Shown in pieces: positions 59,937 through 64,000 of a DNA stretch of 64,000 nt. The stretch is from Rossellomorea aquimaris. Its GTDB lineage: Bacteria; Bacillota; Bacilli; Bacillales; Bacillaceae_B. The translations under genes and the position numbers were made by a program. Position 1 is the first letter of the stretch; the number at the start of each line of letters is the position of its first letter. The DNA lies in the NCBI RefSeq assembly GCF_035590735.1, contig NZ_CP141595.1, positions 553,001 to 617,000 of the forward strand, in the 5' to 3' direction. The notes beneath the pieces are model-generated. The model did no database searches. It saw nothing but the letters and a program-made list of their open reading frames with translations, and had not been told where the DNA came from.

Positions 59937-61913
59937 TTGTGTAAAGGAATGAGTATAGTGAGAAAAAAGAAAAACCCATCCTTAGTAAAGTTCATTGATT
60001 GTAATATCGATTTACCTCCCAGAGGGTGTCCCGGGATTTTCCCGTTTGAAGGATGCACGAATCCAACAATACAATTAGATACAATAGGAACGATCAGTTG
60101 TGAAGGCACCATCAGTGGAAGAGTGTTATGTGATTATCAGCCCCTACAAGGTGTGCCGGTAAATCTTTCGTCATCATTCACGGGGCTGGTCTTTGACAAC
60201 CCGACTCCTGTCACGGACAGCACCGGTCGGTTTTCAACGAGAGTCACGGTGGCCCCGGGCACATCGATCATACCAAACGTCATCGTGACCGCAACGGCAG
60301 TGGTCATCGGCAAAACCATCAGGGATTCGATTTCAGTGAGAGTGGATTGTATTGAATGCAAGCATCCTGAACTTACGCTGGATCCTATCAAGAAGCCAGT
60401 CGGGTGCAAGGGTGCAAAACTTTCTGGACGACTCATTTGCGATGGGAGAGCAATTGGGAATGCGGCCATTTCATTTATCATTGAATCGAAATCCAAGCGT
60501 GTCGTTATCACTCCTAATCCTGCGATTACTCAAGGTGACGGAATATATATGGCAACCCTGGTCCTTTTTCCAGAGGTGAATGAGACCATTACGATTACAG
60601 CAACAACCAAAATCGGAGGTAAAACGGTTACCTCAGAAACAATAGAAGTGAAGGTTCGCTGCGTGAAATGTAAGAAACCGGACATAAAGTTAAATAATTT
60701 AAAGAAAATAGATTGCCGTGCCGTCGTGAGTGGGAAAGTTACCTGTGATGGCGTACCACAGGCGAATATCCCGGTAACACTAACCGGTTCACCAATTCTG
60801 AAGTTTAGGCCATCTGTTCCAGTGACCAACGAGAAAGGAGAATTTACTTCGGTCGTCAAGGTGAAAAACGGAACTAAGTTTCAGACTGCTTTCTATACAG
60901 CTAAAGCAGTGGTGAGTGGGAAAACAGTGGAGGAGACTGATCGAGTCATTGCAGGCTGTAATAAGTGTGAAAAGCCTAAACTGACTCTCGAGGTACCGTG
61001 CGAAGTCATCCCTTGTGAAGGTACTAAATTGACCGGACAATTAACATGTGACGGAACCCCTATCCGAAATGCTGCAATCACGATTACTATAATAGATTCA
61101 TCGCCAGGTGCTGTGAAAGTGAATCCCAACCCTGCCTGGACTAATAAGCAAGGTGAATATGAAACAGTGATCACTCCAATCTCGGGAAAATCTGAAGACA
61201 TAACCATCCAAGCGATGACAATCTTTGGTGACAAGATGATCAAGTCAATGATCAAAACAGTCAAAATCCATTGCCAATGCAAAGATCCGACCATTGAACT
61301 GGATCATATAAAAGAAATAGACTGCTGTGGAAAGGTGAGCGGTAAAGTTAGATGTGACAAGGAACCATTGGATAATGTGAAAGTGAAATTGTCCAGTCCG
61401 GAACTACGGTTTGAACCTGATGTTGTGTCTACAGATGAACATGGGAGATTTACCAGTGACGTCAAAGTGCCGACGAACACTCCATTCAAAGACGTTATGT
61501 ATTCGGCAAGCGCCGTGGTATGGGATGAGGAAATTTCAGAAAAAGCCTTTGTTTATGCTGGCTGCAAGGAATGCAGTGATGTAAAACTGACGTTTCATGT
61601 ACCGCCGTATGTAGGATGCAAAGGAGGCCGCCTCACTGGGAGAGTGCTGTGTGACTCCAAGCCACTTGAAGATATCGAGGTTCACTTTGAAATAGAAGAA
61701 AAGCACTTTAAGGATATCATCGCCCCCAACCCTGCTATCACAGACGAGGAAGGGAACTATTCAGCAAAAATCATCCCTGAATACGGAATGCATGATCGTA
61801 TCTCTATCCAAGCCTTTGTCGTCATTGATGGCAAAAAGATTTCCAGCAAACCATATGACGTTCACATCAAATGTGTCTGTCCACCTGAAGAGTGCTCTTG
61901 TAAGTATGATTAA
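59937..61913 (+). CDS. Cysteine-bearing A/B tandem repeat protein
   Basis: 658 residues. Six beta-sandwich-like repeats are delimited by cysteine pairs at residues 40, 138, 242, 341, 446, 543 and 646, with lengths 98, 104, 99, 105, 97, 103: an alternating A-B-A-B-A-B order, thus three copies of a 203-residue unit. Each repeat contains CxG(x)2SG(R/K)V(x)CD and a middle TDxxGxFxTxVxV or similar, recalling carboxypeptidase-regulatory or Ig-like folds; the A/B junctions carry CxxC. No signal peptide, membrane helix or catalytic motif. GTG 59937 follows AGGAG. Suggested to be a disulfide-linked structural (perhaps spore-coat or exosporium) protein, but this is inference. Confidence 0.82.
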   Translation: MCKGMSIVRKKKNPSLVKFIDCNIDLPPRGCPGIFPFEGCTNPTIQLDTIGTISCEGTISGRVLCDYQPLQGVPVNLSSSFTGLVFDNPTPVTDSTGRFSTRVTVAPGTSIIPNVIVTATAVVIGKTIRDSISVRVDCIECKHPELTLDPIKKPVGCKGAKLSGRLICDGRAIGNAAISFIIESKSKRVVITPNPAITQGDGIYMATLVLFPEVNETITITATTKIGGKTVTSETIEVKVRCVKCKKPDIKLNNLKKIDCRAVVSGKVTCDGVPQANIPVTLTGSPILKFRPSVPVTNEKGEFTSVVKVKNGTKFQTAFYTAKAVVSGKTVEETDRVIAGCNKCEKPKLTLEVPCEVIPCEGTKLTGQLTCDGTPIRNAAITITIIDSSPGAVKVNPNPAWTNKQGEYETVITPISGKSEDITIQAMTIFGDKMIKSMIKTVKIHCQCKDPTIELDHIKEIDCCGKVSGKVRCDKEPLDNVKVKLSSPELRFEPDVVSTDEHGRFTSDVKVPTNTPFKDVMYSASAVVWDEEISEKAFVYAGCKECSDVKLTFHVPPYVGCKGGRLTGRVLCDSKPLEDIEVHFEIEEKHFKDIIAPNPAITDEEGNYSAKIIPEYGMHDRISIQAFVVIDGKKISSKPYDVHIKCVCPPEECSCKYD

Positions 61914-61917
61914 AAAA

Positions 61918-61953
61918 ACAGCGGAGTTCAATTATGAACTCCGCTGCTTTTTT
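61918..61953 (+). terminator. Terminator after the repeat protein
   Basis: CAGCGGAGTTCA pairs with TGAACTCCGCTG, 4-nt loop, then CTTTTTT. Confidence 0.9.
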
Positions 61954-62140
61954 AGGGAATGTAGGATGATTGAAAACAGGCAATATGCTTTGTAGGCAGA
62001 AGCCTGACTGTTTTCTTGTCATTAATAACATAAAAATATTTGATTTTTATAAATATTCTTTCAAATAAAGTTTTTGGGATAAGCTTTTTCAACTAGGAAA
62101 AACTAACGGCAAACCCTTAAGCTTGAAAGGAGTCAATTTC

Positions 62141-62983
62141 ATGAAAATCATGCGCACTGTTCTTATGGTCATACTCGCATTTTTCGTTGCAACAACGGGT
62201 ATCCACGCTGAAAATAGTCCTAAAAAAGAAAGCAAAGAAGCGACGGAGAAAGCTCCGAAACCAACTGAAGATACCAGCGTGAAAATCCCAAACTCAGTAT
62301 TAAACATCGCAAAGGAAAATACGTATCCCAATTCTACACAGGATCAACCGTATCTTCAACCGAGCGAATGGTCCCAGGAATTAATCGAAACATCCAATGT
62401 GAAAATTGAAAACCCGAATCTGATCCGGATGCTGAATGAATCCACCATGAATAAAGCACCAACCATTGGATTGCGGGCAACGATCTATTTAGGGGAATGG
62501 CCTTTAAACTATGCTTCAACCGAGACATCCCCTAACTGGGAATATCAAAAGGTCAACACGAACTACTTCGATAACCGGGGAGGAAAATCCAATTATCAGA
62601 TTCACTACGTACAGGAAGCACAAAAAGTAGTGAAGGGTGGATTGACGGCTAAAGTACCACACGCCGATGATGTAGAAAAAATGATGCTCATCAAAGCAAT
62701 GGATAAATCAAAGCTGCCACTTGCATTCCAAACGATTGTAGGAGCAGGAACGAAGAAGGATCAGGTGTATAACATTTCACCTAAGCGACTTGGCTACCTC
62801 TATGCCTACGCACCGGCGATTAACGAAAAGGGAAAAGTGACCTACGGTGAAGTGTTCCTTGTGATGAAAGGAACAAAACGCTCCGTCGTCGTGAAAAATG
62901 TTACATCCCAGGGAGTCGGAGCATGGATTCCGGTCCAGGATCACGTCCACTTCGGCTTCATGGCAAGCGAAACACCAAGATAA
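62141..62983 (+). CDS. yfkD: YfkD family secreted protein
   Basis: 280 residues. Signal peptide 1-23 (MKIMRTVLMVILAFFVATTGIHA) then a charged Lys/Glu/Pro linker and the conserved YfkD domain (VKIENPNLIRMLNESTMNKAPTIGLRATIYLGEWPLNYAST, ISPKRLGYLYAYAP, WIPVQDHVHFGFMASETPR). Extracellular or spore-envelope location; role unknown. ATG 62141 follows GAAAGGAG. Neighbours yfkE and yfkA as in B. subtilis, with the repeat-protein gene inserted between. Confidence 0.9.
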   Translation: MKIMRTVLMVILAFFVATTGIHAENSPKKESKEATEKAPKPTEDTSVKIPNSVLNIAKENTYPNSTQDQPYLQPSEWSQELIETSNVKIENPNLIRMLNESTMNKAPTIGLRATIYLGEWPLNYASTETSPNWEYQKVNTNYFDNRGGKSNYQIHYVQEAQKVVKGGLTAKVPHADDVEKMMLIKAMDKSKLPLAFQTIVGAGTKKDQVYNISPKRLGYLYAYAPAINEKGKVTYGEVFLVMKGTKRSVVVKNVTSQGVGAWIPVQDHVHFGFMASETPR

Positions 62984-63087
62984 ATGTTTAAAGAGGAGTG
63001 AAGTGGGGTAAAACTTATTTCACTCTTTTATTATTTTCCTTGATATGTTATAATAATTAGAATATTCAGAATTGAAGGAGGGATATC

Positions 63088-63273
63088 ATGGAGTATCTAC
63101 TTATTTTTGGCGGAATCCTGATTGCGTACACAGCAATGAGAATTTGGTTCGGAGCGAAAAGGGCTAAAGTATATGCCGAAAGCCTCAAAAATCAACAATA
63201 TAACGTAATGGACCCAGCACTACAAAAGAATGACCAACCCATAAAAGACAATCACCGCGGCCCAATCGGATAA
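63088..63273 (+). CDS. Small membrane protein
   Basis: 61 residues, one N-terminal membrane helix (EYLLIFGGILIAYTAMRIWF) and a basic then polar tail (RAKVYAESLKNQQYN...GPIG). ATG follows GAAGGAGGG. Terminator follows. Not recognised; no similar gene recalled between yfkD and yfkA in B. subtilis. Confidence 0.75.
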   Translation: MEYLLIFGGILIAYTAMRIWFGAKRAKVYAESLKNQQYNVMDPALQKNDQPIKDNHRGPIG

Positions 63274-63274
63274 G

Positions 63275-63313
63275 AAGCACACCGGATGAATGTCCGTTGT
63301 GCTTTCTTTTTTT
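63275..63313 (+). terminator. Terminator after the small membrane gene
   Basis: AAGCACACCGGA pairs with TCCGTTGTGCTT (one mismatch), then TCTTTTTTT. Confidence 0.85.
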
Positions 63314-63321
63314 GTTTGGAG

Positions 63322-63340
63322 AGGGACGGACCTTGTGTTG
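63322..63340 (+). repeat. Half copy of the GGGACGGACC repeat
   Basis: GAGGGACGGACCTTGTG, with no matching right arm in the following 150 bp. The stretch 63341-63490 holds AGTGCC/GGCACT inverted sequences (63411-63440) and no gene. Confidence 0.65.
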
Positions 63341-63495
63341 TGGGATGATTTGGAAGGGGTATTTGATGTGTGATTGTCACTTGTTCACATTTTGGTGCGA
63401 AAAACAGTTAAAGTGCCGCAAGTTTAGCGAGAACTGGCACTACAAGGCCGGAAATTTAGTCAACTGATAGAAGATGATCAAATCCAATTTCCATG

Positions 63496-63528
63496 AAAAA
63501 AAGCCCAAACCCATAACAGATTTGAGCC
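63496..63528 (-). terminator. Terminator of the yfkA/B gene
   Basis: Minus strand GCTCAAA pairs with TTTGGGC (one G-U), followed by seven U. Confidence 0.75.
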
Positions 63529-63539
63529 TCCACACTATT

Positions 63540-64000
63540 TCATCGAGAAATCTTCGCTTCACGCTTCGAAAAGTCCACATCCCCATAATACATAGATTTC
63601 ACGAGCACATTCGGTCCAAGGCAGCGGGCCACCCGGCAGTGGCAATTCAACTCTTTCGCAAGAGGCTGTTGTTTCCACTTTTCAAAAATGTCAGGCAGGG
63701 TATCCTTAGCTATATTTCCAAGGGGTGGCGTATCGCCGAAGTCAGTGACGATGACATCTCCGGTGAAAATATTTACGTTCAGACGAGAACGGCCGTCAGG
63801 GTCATTGCGGACGCTGACATTTTTAGCAGCATAAAGTTCCTTCAGAAAATTCAAATCTTCCTGTGAAGAGCTGCAAGGATAGAATGGGAGTGTTCCAAAG
63901 AGCATCCATACTTTTTCATCACGGAAGGAAAGAATGTCTCTGATGGCTTCCCTGGTTTCTTCCAATGAAAGGGTTTCTAAGCTTGACGCGAAATCGGAAG
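63540..64000 (-). CDS. yfkA: Radical SAM / CxCxxxxC motif protein YfkAB, C-terminal part
   Basis: Only the C-terminal 153 or so codons are inside the window; the frame stays open to 64000, so the start is beyond the edge. The visible part carries FGTLPFYPCSSSQEDLNFLKELYAAKNVSVRNDPDGRSRLNVNIFTGDVIVTDFGDTPPLGNI and the cysteine motif CHCRVARC, the CxCxxxxC pattern of the YfkAB family, whose N-terminal half is a radical SAM domain. Position next to yfkD agrees with B. subtilis. Substrate unknown. Confidence 0.85.
   Translation of the reverse strand, partial: SDFASSLETLSLEETREAIRDILSFRDEKVWMLFGTLPFYPCSSSQEDLNFLKELYAAKNVSVRNDPDGRSRLNVNIFTGDVIVTDFGDTPPLGNIAKDTLPDIFEKWKQQPLAKELNCHCRVARCLGPNVLVKSMYYGDVDFSKREAKISR

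Noticed and set aside
63405..63475. Possible seventh array with AGTTTAG-like units
   Set aside because: Spacing is irregular and the sequence is better explained by an imperfect AGTGCC/GGCACT inverted repeat.
1..64000. CRISPR array or phage-defence island
   Set aside because: No identical direct repeats with unique spacers of CRISPR length, and no cas, restriction or toxin-antitoxin genes were recognised; the 20-bp arrays have degenerate units and no spacers.

Overview
The window comes from a chromosome of a Gram-positive, endospore-forming, motile member of the Bacillaceae, close to Bacillus and Rossellomorea-type genera. The evidence is strong purine-rich ribosome binding sites, many TTG and GTG starts, rho-independent terminators after most genes, T-box and purine riboswitches, sigma-B and sigma-D type promoters, and many genes recognisable from Bacillus subtilis (yfk genes, yclNOPQ, motAB, nsrR, hmp, lytST, nupG). 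I saw no rRNA, tRNA, CRISPR array, transposase or prophage gene. No clear frameshift was found, and only the last gene is cut by the window edge.

Layout. 0-12 kb: hotdog thioesterase, a guanine-riboswitch-controlled nucleoside transporter (nupG), a YidK-like sodium symporter, MFS exporter, M29 aminopeptidase, then a nitric-oxide module (small four-helix membrane protein, NsrR, flavohaemoglobin Hmp with an NsrR-like operator). 12-17 kb: chemoreceptor and motAB with back-to-back sigma-D promoters, and an AGCS symporter. 17-21 kb: a Fur-box-controlled petrobactin-type siderophore importer (yclNOPQ) ending in a haem monooxygenase (hmoA). 21-28 kb: pseudouridine kinase/glycosidase pair, a multi-PAS histidine kinase, and a flavin monooxygenase plus methyltransferase pair. 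28-33 kb: orphan lysine/ornithine N-hydroxylase and the first part of a yfk block (yfkM, K, J, I, H). 33-37 kb: LytS/LytT two-component system next to the transporter CstA, with a cre site on the cstA promoter. 38-47 kb: ECF sigma/anti-sigma pair, a T-box-controlled MFS transporter, a T-box-controlled archaeal-type ProRS, and several conserved hypotheticals. 46.8-51 kb: LacI regulator and a large secreted GH16 beta-glucanase with a palindromic operator. 51-57.5 kb: phosphatase/nuclease-fold protein and a glucose/maltose-type PTS permease, a cluster of DnaA boxes, an iron-efflux type P1B-4 ATPase and an MFS protein. 57.6-64 kb: OsmC protein, pyridoxamine-oxidase-fold stress protein, the second part of the yfk block (yfkE, yfkD, yfkA/B), and a striking 658-residue cysteine-bearing repeat protein.

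Two kinds of unexplained DNA stand out. First, at least six intergenic arrays have a nearly exact 20-bp period. Each array has its own locus-specific motif (ATGCGTC, GTCGATAATA, GGCAGATA, GGTCGATAAA, GCTGATAAA), yet most share a GATAAA-like core. Second, dispersed inverted repeats carry GGGACGGACC ends, including a 27-bp-stem hairpin and a tandem pair. The arrays, the alternating A/B cysteine repeat protein, and the three same-orientation DnaA boxes are the best candidates for something undescribed.
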